Shown here piece by piece: positions 8,547-16,485 of a stretch of DNA of 64,000 nucleotides (its first letter is position 1; each line of letters begins with the position of its first letter). Under the pieces are notes generated by a model, which saw nothing but the letters and a program-made list of their open reading frames with translations, had not been told where the DNA came from and did no database searches. This DNA comes from Natribaculum breve. GTDB lineage: Archaea > Halobacteriota > Halobacteria > Halobacteriales > Natrialbaceae. Position numbers and translations under genes: made by a program. Location: the NCBI RefSeq assembly GCF_023008585.1, contig NZ_CP095390.1:248001-312000 (forward strand), written 5' to 3'.

Positions 8547-9743
8547 ATGAGCGACATGGACTTGCCAACGCCAGACGTTTCGGTCGACACGATCGATCCA
8601 GAGACGCTCAAGAGCCGAATCGACGCGGGCGAAGACGTGACGGTCCTCGACGTTCGCGCGGCGAACGACTACGAGGAGTGGCACATCGAGGGCGAGACCG
8701 TCGAGTCGATCAACGTCCCCTACTTCGAGTTCCTCGAGGACGAGATCGCCGACGACGTCCTGGCAGAGATCCCCGACGACCGGGAGATCGTCGTCCTCTG
8801 TGCGAAAGGCGGCTCGAGCGAGTACGTCGCGGCGACGCTGAAAGAGCGCGGCTACGACGCCGTCCACCTCGAGGACGGGATGAACGGCTGGGCCGCGATC
8901 TACGAGACTGTCGAGGTTTCGCGCTACGACGGCCCCGGCACGCTCGTCCAGTACCAGCGCCCCTCGAGTGGCTGCCTCGCCTACATGGTCTACGACGACG
9001 ACGAGGCTGCCGTCATCGACCCCCTCCGGGCGTTCACCGACCGCTACCTCGAGGACGCCGACGAACTCGGCGTCGACCTGAAGTACGCCATCGACACGCA
9101 CATGCACGCCGACCACATCTCCGGCGTCCGTGCACTCGTCGAGGAGGGCGTCGAGGGCGTCATCCCACAGAAGTCCGCCGACCGCGGGGCGACCTACACC
9201 GACATCGTCACCCTGGCGGAGGACGGCGACGAGTTCCAGGTCGGCGACGTCACGATCGAGGCCCTCTACACGCCCGGCCACACCACCGACATGACGTCCT
9301 ACCTGATCGGTGACAGCCTGCTGGCGACCGGCGACGGCCTGTTCACCGAGAGCGTCGCCCGCCCCGACCTCGAGGAGGGCGACGACGGCGCGCCCGACGC
9401 CGCCCGCATGCTCTACGAGTCGCTCCAGGAGCGCGTCCTGCCGCTGCCCGACGACACCCTGATCGGTGGCGCACACTTCAGCGACGCGGCCGAACCCGCC
9501 GACGACGGCACCTACACCGCCCCGATCGGCCAGCTCGAAGACGAGATGGAGGCGCTGACGATGGACGAAGAGGAGTTCGTCGAACTCATCCTCTCGGACA
9601 TGCCGCCCCGCCCGGCCAACTACGAGACGATCATCCCCACCAACCTCGGCCAGAACGTCGTCGACGACGACGAGGAAGCTTTCGCCCTCGAACTCGGTCC
9701 GAACAACTGCGCCGCCAGCCAGGAGGCGCTCACGGGCGACTAA
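8547..9743 (+). CDS. Rhodanese-metallo-beta-lactamase fusion (persulfide dioxygenase-like)
   Basis: 398 aa in two domains. Residues about 10-120 form a rhodanese (LDVRAANDYEEWHIEGETV, catalytic Cys in IVVLCAKGGSSEYVA, GMNGWAAI). Residues about 130-360 form an ETHE1/glyoxalase-II-type MBL domain (YQRPSSGCLAYMVYDDDEAA, metal motif THMHADHISG, later TPGHTTDMTSYLIGDSLLATGDGLF and a final His in GGAHFSD). ETHE1-type enzymes oxidise persulfides to sulfite and rhodaneses move sulfane sulfur, so persulfide detoxification is the inferred role. Divergent from tusA-dsrE. Confidence 0.9.
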   Translation: MSDMDLPTPDVSVDTIDPETLKSRIDAGEDVTVLDVRAANDYEEWHIEGETVESINVPYFEFLEDEIADDVLAEIPDDREIVVLCAKGGSSEYVAATLKERGYDAVHLEDGMNGWAAIYETVEVSRYDGPGTLVQYQRPSSGCLAYMVYDDDEAAVIDPLRAFTDRYLEDADELGVDLKYAIDTHMHADHISGVRALVEEGVEGVIPQKSADRGATYTDIVTLAEDGDEFQVGDVTIEALYTPGHTTDMTSYLIGDSLLATGDGLFTESVARPDLEEGDDGAPDAARMLYESLQERVLPLPDDTLIGGAHFSDAAEPADDGTYTAPIGQLEDEMEALTMDEEEFVELILSDMPPRPANYETIIPTNLGQNVVDDDEEAFALELGPNNCAASQEALTGD

Positions 9744-10054
9744 TCCCCGTCACGCCCATCGACGGTCCTCACTGTTTCCGTCGGCCCCACGGCAGTCGAG
9801 GCCACCTCGACCTGCCGACGACTCTCCTGCCGTACTGATCGGCCCAGTACCTGATACGGACCGCTGTATTCGACTCGCGGTTCCCGAAACACCGGCACAA
9901 TTGTACACTATTCTCAAAACAGCCTGTGCGGCGGTGGCGACGCGGAAACGCACAGACGAAAAAGTGCTAGCCGTACATTACTGCTCGAGTACCAGAGATC
10001 GGGATCAGGTAGCCGACGGCGTCTGCGATCGTCGCCGTGGGACGATACGGGTCG

Positions 10055-10155
10055 TACCGTCGGACACGGTTTGGACTTCGATCGCACTCGAGACGTCCTC
10101 GTCGGCGGTGACACGCTCGAGCCGCGATCGAGCGCCTGAATGTCGTCCAGTAGTG
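10055..10155. mobile_element. Degenerate family A palindromic element (MITE-like), about 101 bp
   Basis: Ends are TACCGTCGGAC and GTCCAGTAGTG, decayed versions of the family A ends TACTGCCGGAC / GTCCGGTAGTA. The interior contains TTCGATCGCACTCGAGACG and CGCGATCGAG in the same order as the other copies, with a longer middle like the copy at 62356. Aligned by eye; exact borders are uncertain. Confidence 0.55.
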
Positions 10156-10188
10156 TCACACGTTGGCCAAATACTCACTGGTGACGTC

Positions 10189-10232
10189 GGTTCCAGTACG
10201 ACCGCGACCCTCGTGCGGTCGCACCGGGAACC
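10189..10232. repeat. Family B hairpin repeat
   Basis: GGTTCCAGTACGACCGC pairs with GCGGTCGCACCGGGAACC around a GACCCTCGT loop. The core CCGCGACCCTC-loop-GCGG is shared with the hairpins at 40221 and 61630 and, in reverse orientation, at 38203. Confidence 0.5.
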
Positions 10233-10271
10233 AGTTACAATCGACCTTATGACGGGATCTCGTCACCTTCC

Positions 10272-10286
10272 GGCATTGTGCATGGT
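10272..10286 (+). promoter_or_regulatory. Candidate operator upstream of the HTH regulator
   Basis: GGCATTGTGCATGGT carries the ATTGTGCA core, about 16 nt upstream of the TATA-like CCCTTTTAACACC (10296-10308). Its presence before the regulator's own gene suggests autoregulation. Confidence 0.45.
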
Positions 10287-10332
10287 ACACAAAACCCTTT
10301 TAACACCGTAGACCCTACATTCGGCCAATATC

Positions 10333-10734
10333 ATGGCAGACTCGATGTCGGAGTACCTCCAGCAAGACATGGAGTGTGAGGGCTTGCTGGAGTGTCTCCA
10401 CGGACTCAAACAGCTCGACAAGGAGTGTTTCCGGACGCTCGTCGAGAGCGAGGAGCCGCTGACGATCGACGAGGTGGCCGACCGGGTCGACCGCGAGCGT
10501 TCGACGGCCTACCGCTCGATCCAGCGACTGCTCCAGACGGGTTTCATCCAGAAAGAACAGATCAACTACGACCAGGGCGGCTACTACCACGTCTACTACC
10601 CGACCGATCCCAAGCAGGTCGCAGACGACATGCAGCGGATGCTCAACGACTGGTACGCCAAGATGGGCCAGCTCATCCAGGAGTTCGAGGACAAGTACGA
10701 CCAGCGCCTCGAGGAGATGGCCGTCGAGTCGTAA
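10333..10734 (+). CDS. TrmB/winged-helix-type transcriptional regulator with Cys cluster
   Basis: 133 aa. The N-terminus has three closely spaced Cys (C15, C21, C32; DMECEGLLECLHGL, LDKECF) before a winged helix-turn-helix (LTIDEVADRVDRERSTAYRS, then IQRLLQTGFIQKEQ), a wing with GGYYHVYYP, and a C-terminal helical dimerisation-like segment (QLIQEFEDKYDQRLEEM). The Cys spacing suggests thiol or metal sensing; its size and fold resemble the haloarchaeal thiol-based TrmB-family regulator OxsR, but identity is not established. It stands alone between the rhodanese and thioredoxin genes and is the natural candidate to bind the ATTGTGC dyads. Confidence 0.82.
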   Translation: MADSMSEYLQQDMECEGLLECLHGLKQLDKECFRTLVESEEPLTIDEVADRVDRERSTAYRSIQRLLQTGFIQKEQINYDQGGYYHVYYPTDPKQVADDMQRMLNDWYAKMGQLIQEFEDKYDQRLEEMAVES

Positions 10735-10909
10735 CCCGCGACGCTCTACTACTCCCGATCTATCTCGTCGTCTCCGTTCTCGAGATCTCCCGACGTGGCT
10801 CGCTCGTCGATCCCGTAGACGTGAGGGATCGATCGGTCGTTCGTAACGTCCCGCCGGTGTGACCGAATCGCCGGTGATCCGCGCCGCTCGGCCCGCTGTG
10901 TGTGTTTTG

Positions 10910-10923
10910 GTATTGCACAATAT
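10910..10923 (+). promoter_or_regulatory. Candidate operator upstream of thioredoxin
   Basis: GTATTGCACAATAT contains a perfect dyad TATTG-CA-CAATA, the most symmetric of the four sites. It lies about 10 nt upstream of CCGTTAAAG, itself about 28 nt before the thioredoxin ATG. Confidence 0.55.
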
Positions 10924-10966
10924 ATCCAAAACCGTTAAAGCACTGGAGCCAGTACGTGGAGGTACG

Positions 10967-11299
10967 ATGTCGCAGACCCCAACCGAACCAGTTCATATCG
11001 ACGGTCAGTCACACCTCGAGGAAGTCGTCTCCGAGTACGGCGTCGTCCTCGTCGACTTCTACGCCGACTGGTGTGGCCCGTGTAAGATGATCGAACCCGT
11101 CCTGGAAGACCTCGCGAGCGACACAGACGCCGTCATCGCGAAGGTGGACATCGATCAACACCAGCGACTCGCCGGTGCGAACGGTGTGCAGGGCGTCCCC
11201 ACGCTCTTGCTCTACTCGGACGGCCAGCAGGTCGAACGCACCGTCGGCGTCCAGCCCGCCGAACAGCTCCGACAGCTGATCGACAACTACGCAGCGTAA
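10967..11299 (+). CDS. trxA: Thioredoxin
   Basis: 110-aa cytoplasmic thiol-disulfide reductase of classic thioredoxin size. Active site VDFYADWCGPCKMIEPV with redox Cys at about 36 and 39, and the cis-Pro in GVQGVPTLLLYSDG. The ATG at 10967 fits the TATA position; an in-frame GTG at 10859 would add 36 residues reading through the promoter and operator. The stop (TAA) is followed directly by the thioredoxin reductase ATG, so enzyme and substrate are co-expressed. Confidence 0.95.
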   Translation: MSQTPTEPVHIDGQSHLEEVVSEYGVVLVDFYADWCGPCKMIEPVLEDLASDTDAVIAKVDIDQHQRLAGANGVQGVPTLLLYSDGQQVERTVGVQPAEQLRQLIDNYAA

Positions 11300-12310
11300 A
11301 TGACCGAGACGACACGCGACGTGGTCGTCGTCGGCTCCGGCGTCTCCGGCCTCTCGGCTGCAGTCTACGCTGCACGGGCCGACCTCGAGCCGGTCGTCCT
11401 CGAGGGGCCGGAACCGGGCGGACAGCTCACGCTGACGACCGACGTGGAGAACTTCCTCGGATTCCCCGAGGGCGTCGGTGGGATGGAGCTGATCCAGCGC
11501 GGGAAAGAGCAGGCCGAGCGGTTCGGCGCGGAGTTCGTCCGCGCGACCGTCGAGTCCGCCGCTCTCGAGGATCGACCGTTCGAAATCTCCCTGTCGAACG
11601 GCGAGACGCTTCGCACGCGCGCGTTGATCGTCGCGACCGGTGCGAGCGCTCGCTGGGTCGGTGCCGAGAACGAAGACGAACTCATGGGCTACGGCGTCTC
11701 GACGTGTGCGACCTGCGACGGCGCGTTCCACCGCGGGGACGACGTCCTCGTGATCGGCGGCGGCGACAGCGCGATGGAGGAGGCGCTCTTCCTCGCGAAG
11801 TTCGCCGAGAGCGTGACGATCGTCCACCGCCGCGACGAACTGCGCGCCTCGGAGGTCATGGCCCGCCGCGCGCTCGACCACGAGAAGATCGAGTTCCGCT
11901 GGAACACCGAACTGCTCGAGATCCACGGCAGCCAGGAGGAGGGCGTCACCGGCGCGACGCTGGTGAGCCACCCCGACGGCTACCCCAAAGAGAAGTTCGA
12001 AAACGGCGAAGACGTCGACCGCGAGGAGGTCGACGTCGGCGGAATCTTCTACGGCGTCGGCCACGTCCCGAACACGGACTTCCTCGAGGAGACGCCCGTT
12101 TCCCTCGACGACGACGGCCACCTGCTGACCCTCGAGGGGATGACGACCGAGACGAACGTCGACGGCGTCTTCGGCGCTGGCGACGTGATGGACCCGGACT
12201 ACCGGCAGGCGATCACCGCCGCCGGAACCGGGAGCATGGCCGCCCTCGACGCGGAAGCGTGGCTCGACGAACAGGACGCAGAGCGCGCCGAGGCGGCTAC
12301 CCCTGCCTGA
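11300..12310 (+). CDS. trxB: Thioredoxin reductase
   Basis: 336 aa FAD/NAD(P)H disulfide oxidoreductase of the low-molecular-weight type. FAD loop VVVVGSGVSGLSAAVYAARA, redox pair CATC (about C136/C139), second dinucleotide loop VIGGGDSAMEEALFLA with a downstream HRRDELRAS suggesting NADPH use, and GVFGAGDVMDP near the C-terminus. It begins on the base after the thioredoxin stop. An insertion around 225-245 (GYPKEKFENGEDVDREEV) is acidic as usual for haloarchaea. Confidence 0.93.
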   Translation: MTETTRDVVVVGSGVSGLSAAVYAARADLEPVVLEGPEPGGQLTLTTDVENFLGFPEGVGGMELIQRGKEQAERFGAEFVRATVESAALEDRPFEISLSNGETLRTRALIVATGASARWVGAENEDELMGYGVSTCATCDGAFHRGDDVLVIGGGDSAMEEALFLAKFAESVTIVHRRDELRASEVMARRALDHEKIEFRWNTELLEIHGSQEEGVTGATLVSHPDGYPKEKFENGEDVDREEVDVGGIFYGVGHVPNTDFLEETPVSLDDDGHLLTLEGMTTETNVDGVFGAGDVMDPDYRQAITAAGTGSMAALDAEAWLDEQDAERAEAATPA

Positions 12311-12376
12311 GCCCGCTCCAGGACGACGACACCGGCGTTTTCAAGACAATTTCCCGAGATACCTAGCGCGAGACCG

Positions 12377-13483
12377 ATGCAACCCACAGACCTCCGTGAC
12401 GACATTCCCGCCCTCGAGAACGGCGTCTACTTCAACACCGGCGCGAGCGGCCCGAGTCCGCGCCGCGTCGTCGAGGCGATCGAGTCGACCCTCGAGTACC
12501 ACGAGTACGAGGCCCCGGCAAGCGAGGGCATGTACACCGCCGCGGCTGACGTCTACGAGTCTGCGAGCACGGCCGTCGCGAACCTGCTCGGCGCGTCTCC
12601 AGACGAGATCGCGCTGACCCAGAGCACGACAGACGGCATCAACCGCGTCGCGGGCGCGATCGACTGGGACGACGACGACGTCGTCGTTCGGACCGACCTC
12701 GAGCACTCCGCGGGCGTGCTCCCGTGGCGACGACTCGAGCGCACCCGCGGGATCGACGTCCGCGTCCTCGAGACCGAGCGAGGATACGTCGATCTCGAGG
12801 ACGTGAAGGCGGCGGCCGACGACGCGACCCTGTTCTGCGTGAGTTCGCTCACCTGGACCCACGGCACGCGCCTGCCGATCGGCGACATCGTCGACGTCGC
12901 CCACGACGCCGGCGCGTCCGTGCTGGTCGACGCCGTGCAGGCACCCGGGCAGACGGCCGTCGACGTCGACGAGTGGGGGGCCGACTTCGTCGCCGCCGCG
13001 GGACACAAGTGGCTACTCGGGCCGTTCGGTGCCGGGTTCCTGTACGTCCGCGACGGCGTCGAACGGGACCTCGTGCCGAGCGCGATCGGCTACCGGAGCG
13101 TCGTGGAGGCCAACGCCACAGATTACGAGTACGAGCCCGGTGCGGGCCGGTTCGAGGTCGGTACGACGAATCCCGCGCCGTACGCCGGACTCGAGACGGC
13201 GATCGGCCTCCTCGAGGACGTCGGCATCGAGACGGTCGAAGACCGGATCGCGACCCTCACCGACCGACTCAAAGACGGGATTCCGGACGAGCGACTCCTG
13301 AGTCCCCGGGAGTACGAGTCCGGTCTCGTGACGATCGCCGTCGACGACCCCGAGGCGACCGTCGAACGGCTGGCCGAGTGCGGGATCGTCGTCCGCTCGC
13401 TCCCGTATCCCGAGGCGATCCGCGCGTCGGTCCACGCGTTCAACACCCGCGAGGACGTCGACGCCTTACTCGAGGCGCTGTAA
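12377..13483 (+). CDS. Aminotransferase class V, cysteine-desulfurase-like
   Basis: 368 aa PLP enzyme. Seen: GVYFNTGASGPSPRRVVEAI, LTQSTTDGINRVAG, DAVQAPGQTAVDVDEWGADF (PLP-binding Asp) and the Schiff-base Lys in AAAGHKWLLGPFGAGFLYV. The family includes SufS/Csd desulfurases and other class-V enzymes. A clear desulfurase catalytic loop with Cys near the C-terminus is not seen; Cys occurs only in ERLAECGIVVRSLPYP. Desulfurase activity is therefore uncertain, though the sulfur-transfer neighbours suit it. Confidence 0.85.
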   Translation: MQPTDLRDDIPALENGVYFNTGASGPSPRRVVEAIESTLEYHEYEAPASEGMYTAAADVYESASTAVANLLGASPDEIALTQSTTDGINRVAGAIDWDDDDVVVRTDLEHSAGVLPWRRLERTRGIDVRVLETERGYVDLEDVKAAADDATLFCVSSLTWTHGTRLPIGDIVDVAHDAGASVLVDAVQAPGQTAVDVDEWGADFVAAAGHKWLLGPFGAGFLYVRDGVERDLVPSAIGYRSVVEANATDYEYEPGAGRFEVGTTNPAPYAGLETAIGLLEDVGIETVEDRIATLTDRLKDGIPDERLLSPREYESGLVTIAVDDPEATVERLAECGIVVRSLPYPEAIRASVHAFNTREDVDALLEAL

Positions 13484-13486
13484 TTA

Positions 13487-13564
13487 TACTACCCGACAAC
13501 AGTCAGTGAATACTCGATCGCGTCTCGAGTGCGATCGACGGCTGAACCGTGTTGTCCGGCAGTA
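13487..13564. mobile_element. Family A palindromic element, 78 bp
   Basis: Runs from TACTACCCGACAAC to GTTGTCCGGCAGTA. Nearly identical in reverse orientation to the 78-bp copy at 36930-37007. A TA precedes it, and its last base is followed directly by the stop codon (TTA on the plus strand) of the DsbA-like gene. Inner part CGATCGCGTCTCGAGTGCGATCG is also palindromic. Too short to encode anything; MITE-like. Confidence 0.75.
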
Positions 13565-14338
13565 TTACTCGCCCTCTGCTTCGTCGACGCGTCTGATCGC
13601 CTCCTCGAACCGGGCGTATGGCTGTGCGCCGACGAGTTTCCCCCACGTCTTCGACTCCCGGTCGAAGATTCCGAACGTCGGCGTGCCGGTGACGTCGTAC
13701 GAACTGGCCTGCTCGACGTCTGCGTCGATCTCGGCCTCGAGTTCGTCGCGTCGGTTCTGGAGGCAGGTTTCGAGTGCGTCGGCGTCGACGCCCGAGACCG
13801 ACCGGGTGATCTCGAGGAGGTTCTCCTCGGAGGCCCACCCGGAGTTCTTCTCGCCTTGCTCCTCGAAGACCGCGGCCTGCCAGTCCCAGTAGGTGTCCGG
13901 CGAGTCGTCCCGGACCCGTCGCCAGACGCAGGCGGCCGCGACGGCAGCGGTCATCGAGTCTTCGCCGAAGTACGGCAGCCAGATGAACACGACGCGAACG
14001 TTCCCCGGTTCGACCTGCTTGCGGACGATTTCGGGGAGCGTCTCGCGTTCGAATCGCGCACAGAACGGACACTGGAAGTCCGTCCAGTAGTAGAGGTCGA
14101 TCGGTGCGTCGGGCGACCCCATCAGCGGCTTCCCCTCCAGGTCGATGCCGAGTTCAGAGGTCTGTTCGCTCGAGTGAAACGTCGGCGAGATGCCGTCGGA
14201 CGAGTCGCCGTTTGACGAACCGACGGTCGTCGGTCCGTCGTCGGAGCCGCCGGAGCGACCGAAGAGGTAGGCACCGCCGCCGAGAACTGCCAGCGAACCG
14301 CCGAGGAACGCGCGGCGTGATGGCCGATACGAATCCAT
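13565..14338 (-). CDS. DsbA-like thioredoxin-fold protein, Tat-exported
   Basis: 257 aa. Tat signal SRRAFLGGSLAVLGGGAYLF without a lipobox, so probably an anchored or released extracytoplasmic protein. Then a DsbA/DSBA-thioredoxin domain: PIDLYYWTDFQCPFCARFER with CPFC active site, VRVVFIWLPYFGEDSM and cis-Pro region VTGTPTFGIFDRESK. Predicted to form or isomerise disulfides outside the cell. The stop abuts a family A element, and an inverted repeat lies just upstream of its TATA-like box. Confidence 0.88.
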   Translation of the reverse strand: MDSYRPSRRAFLGGSLAVLGGGAYLFGRSGGSDDGPTTVGSSNGDSSDGISPTFHSSEQTSELGIDLEGKPLMGSPDAPIDLYYWTDFQCPFCARFERETLPEIVRKQVEPGNVRVVFIWLPYFGEDSMTAAVAAACVWRRVRDDSPDTYWDWQAAVFEEQGEKNSGWASEENLLEITRSVSGVDADALETCLQNRRDELEAEIDADVEQASSYDVTGTPTFGIFDRESKTWGKLVGAQPYARFEEAIRRVDEAEGE

Positions 14339-14765
14339 ACGTTGTGATCACTTCCCCGTTATCGTCGCGCGGTCCTAAACGCAGGGGCGTTTTGCTGACC
14401 CAGCAAACGATGGTGACGAATTTAGTCGTCGCCGCTCTCGTTTCGATCGAACGTGGTTCCCATCGACACCGACGACCGTCGCCGCCACAGCCGACGACCG
14501 CTCGAGGTGGACGTGTCGGACGACCGCACAGTGCTGTCGTCGCGTCGTCGCGTCGTTCTCGACGGACTCGCAGCATCGGTCGGGGACGTCCCCAGGCACC
14601 TCTCGGCGGGAAAACGACCGGTGGAGGCGACGTCGCACGACGAACCTACCGCTGAACTGGCCGCGGTGTCACCGTCGCTCTGTCACGTCGACTCGGACAC
14701 GACAGTACAGCGAAAGAGAACACGGCCCGACGAGACGTCCCGTAGCGCAATCGAGGAGGTGCAAT
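14339..14765. other. 427-bp intergenic region with operator-like inverted repeat
   Basis: No supported gene; open frames here lack family resemblance. At 14389-14408 GTTTTGCTG-ACC-CAGCAAAC forms an inverted repeat just upstream of a minus-strand TATA-like GCGTTTAGG (about 14376-14384) serving the DsbA-like gene. A GTGATCAC palindrome (14344-14351) lies near its expected transcription start. The remainder up to 14765 shows nothing clear. Confidence 0.45.
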
Positions 14766-15311
14766 ATGCGTAACGACGCGTTCGCCGATTTTTTCGGCGG
14801 ACTGCGCGCGGCGCTCGCGTACCCGCTCGAGACGTGGCGACGGATCGCCGGGCTGGCGTTCGTCGCGGCCGTCACGTACGTCGTCCTGATCTTCAGCACG
14901 ATGCCCGAGTTCACCATCCAGATGCTCGGTGCGGGGCTGCACTGGTTCGACTACGTCCTGATCTCGCTGACGGAGACGGCCTACCAGACGGACGGCTTCA
15001 CAACCCTCGGCGTGATCGTCCTCTACGCCGTCCTCACCGGCGTCGCGGTCGTCAACGCCGCCGCGCAACTGCGCGTCGTCGGCCTCTCGAGTTTCACCGA
15101 TCTCGCCGGCGTCCTCCCCGGACTCCTCGCGTCCGGCTGTGCGAGCTGTGGCGCTGGACTGCTGGGATTTCTGGGCTTCGCCGGCGGACTGGCGGCGTTG
15201 CCGTTCGACGGCCACCTCGTTCGCGTCGCCGGACTCGTCCTCCTGGTGTTCTTCCTGGGTCGAACTGGAAATCCAGAACAGTGCCGGATCGAGACCGATG
15301 TGTCCCGCTGA
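14766..15311 (+). CDS. Membrane protein with CASCG motif
   Basis: 181 aa with about four to five hydrophobic segments (GLAFVAAVTYVVLIFS; LGVIVLYAVLTGVAVVN; GVLPGLLASGCASCGAGLLG; VAGLVLLVFFLG). The GCASCGAG motif places a Cys pair in or beside a membrane helix, as in haloarchaeal proteins found near SCO and cytochrome biogenesis genes. It may handle electrons, thiols or copper at the membrane, but no function is established. A hydrophilic Cys-containing tail ends the protein. Confidence 0.75.
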   Translation: MRNDAFADFFGGLRAALAYPLETWRRIAGLAFVAAVTYVVLIFSTMPEFTIQMLGAGLHWFDYVLISLTETAYQTDGFTTLGVIVLYAVLTGVAVVNAAAQLRVVGLSSFTDLAGVLPGLLASGCASCGAGLLGFLGFAGGLAALPFDGHLVRVAGLVLLVFFLGRTGNPEQCRIETDVSR

Positions 15312-15405
15312 CGTTCGACGGACGACGCCCGCCGCGAGTGCCCCGGGTCGGTCGCCCGAGTCGAGAAACCGTCGCCTATTTGCTCGCGGACTCCGAACGT
15401 CCGGT

Positions 15406-15765
15406 GTGCAATCGGAGGGTAGTCCGGACCCCGGCGACGTCTTTGCCGTGCTGGCAGACGACTACGCACGCCGCATTCTCGTCGCCGCGGATCGCCAGCC
15501 GATGACAGCGAAAGCCCTGAGCGAGGCGTGTGACTCGTCGCTCGCGACGGTCTACCGTCGCGTCTCGACGCTCCAGGAGTACGGGCTGCTCGAGGAACGG
15601 ACGACCGTCGATCCCGACGGCGCACACCGCAGCGAGTTCGTGACGACGCTCGAGGGGCTGTCGCTCGAGTTGACCGACGGGGACCTCTCGCTGACCCTCG
15701 ATACGCGAGACGAACTCGCGGACAACTTCACGGCACTCTGGGACGACCTCCGTGGTGACGAATGA
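15406..15765 (+). CDS. Winged-helix (ArsR-like) transcriptional regulator
   Basis: 119 aa. Seen: DVFAVLADDYARRILVAAD, LSEACDSSLATVYRRVSTLQEYGLLEER (recognition helix) and a wing with GAHRSEFVTTLEGLSLEL. Starts at GTG 15406; CCTATTTGC lies about 28 nt upstream. Upstream in-frame codons overlap the preceding gene in another frame. The stop overlaps the next ATG (ATGA). This regulator plus small membrane protein pair recurs in haloarchaea, where the membrane protein is often annotated DUF7521. Signal unknown. Confidence 0.85.
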   Translation: MQSEGSPDPGDVFAVLADDYARRILVAADRQPMTAKALSEACDSSLATVYRRVSTLQEYGLLEERTTVDPDGAHRSEFVTTLEGLSLELTDGDLSLTLDTRDELADNFTALWDDLRGDE

Positions 15766-16028
15766 TCCAGCCACAGCTCGCCATCGCCAAACTGGTCACG
15801 CTGGCGTTGAGCCTCGCGGTGGCGTACCTGGCCTACCACGGCTACCGACGAAACAGCAGCGAGCCGATGCTGTACGTCTCGGTCGGCTTCGTCTTCATCG
15901 GTGCCGGCGCGATCTGCGAGGGGCTCATCTACCTCGTCTTCGACACGTCGATCGAGTCGGCGGGACTCATCCAGGCTGCCCTCGTCTCGAGCGGAATGCT
16001 GCTCGTCCTCGCGTCGCTGCGAAAGTGA
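15762..16028 (+). CDS. Small membrane protein (DUF7521-like)
   Basis: 88 aa with three hydrophobic helices (LVTLALSLAVAYLAY; LYVSVGFVFIGAGAICEGLIY; AALVSSGMLLVLASL). Four-nucleotide overlap with the upstream HTH gene shows coupled expression; it may be the membrane sensor or the target of that regulator. Function unknown; the family name is from memory. Confidence 0.78.
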   Translation: MIQPQLAIAKLVTLALSLAVAYLAYHGYRRNSSEPMLYVSVGFVFIGAGAICEGLIYLVFDTSIESAGLIQAALVSSGMLLVLASLRK

Positions 16029-16069
16029 CGCGGCGCGTCGAGGGTGGCGAGTAGAGTGGCGGAGGGGTT

Positions 16070-16390
16070 TCAGACGCTGTCGTCGGGATCGTGGCGTTCT
16101 CGCATACGGCGTGCCTCGCTGGCGTACCGCTCGACCGTCTTCTCGTCGTCGACTGCAGCCAACCGCTCGGCATCGACGGTCATCGCGGCCGTGACCGTCG
16201 GCGCGCCGCGCGAGCCAAAGCGGTTGTACGCGCGTTCCTTTTGCAGGTAGTATCGGCCGTCGGGCGTCGCGTACACCATCACGAGGATGTTCGGCGAATC
16301 CTCCGAGAACGTCCGCTCGACCATCCAGACGCGAACGTCTCCGTCGTCTGCTTCGGGAGCCTCGCTCGTCCGTGCGGACGCGTCGGTCAT
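16070..16390 (-). CDS. Conserved haloarchaeal protein, paralogue of the gene at 28846
   Basis: 106 aa, soluble. It has a VRVWMVERTFS motif, then NILVMVYATPDGRYYLQKER and a C-terminal YASEARRMRERHDPDD. The gene at 28846-29169 has the same order and length ([47 protein letters not shown]), so the two are clear paralogues. No known domain recognised; predicted alpha/beta. Confidence 0.78.
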   Translation of the reverse strand: MTDASARTSEAPEADDGDVRVWMVERTFSEDSPNILVMVYATPDGRYYLQKERAYNRFGSRGAPTVTAAMTVDAERLAAVDDEKTVERYASEARRMRERHDPDDSV

Positions 16391-16485
16391 GGTCGTGGAT
16401 CGATCGCAGTCGAACAAATGCGCGTACGCCGATTCTCGTCGCCTGGGAACGTCGTCTGAGCGTCGCCGCCCGGCGGCGACGCCGA

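Larger units (their letters stand above)
9744..10332. other. 589-bp intergenic region carrying repeat elements
   Basis: No convincing gene. It holds a family A element (10055-10155), a family B hairpin (10189-10232), an extra GCACAAT core (9894-9900) with no gene behind it, and the promoter of the HTH regulator near 10299. The stretch 9744-9890 shows only fragments (GATACGGACCGCTGTA) resembling family B ends. Confidence 0.6.

Noticed and set aside
9893..9907. GCACAATTGTACAC as a fifth thiol-regulator operator
   Set aside because: Contains the core but no gene or TATA box follows on either strand at a suitable distance; kept only as a note in the gap entry.
14453..14773. 106-codon plus-strand frame in the gap before the CASCG membrane protein
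   Set aside because: Arg/Ser-rich, no family similarity, no promoter, and its end overlaps the true start of the next gene in another frame.
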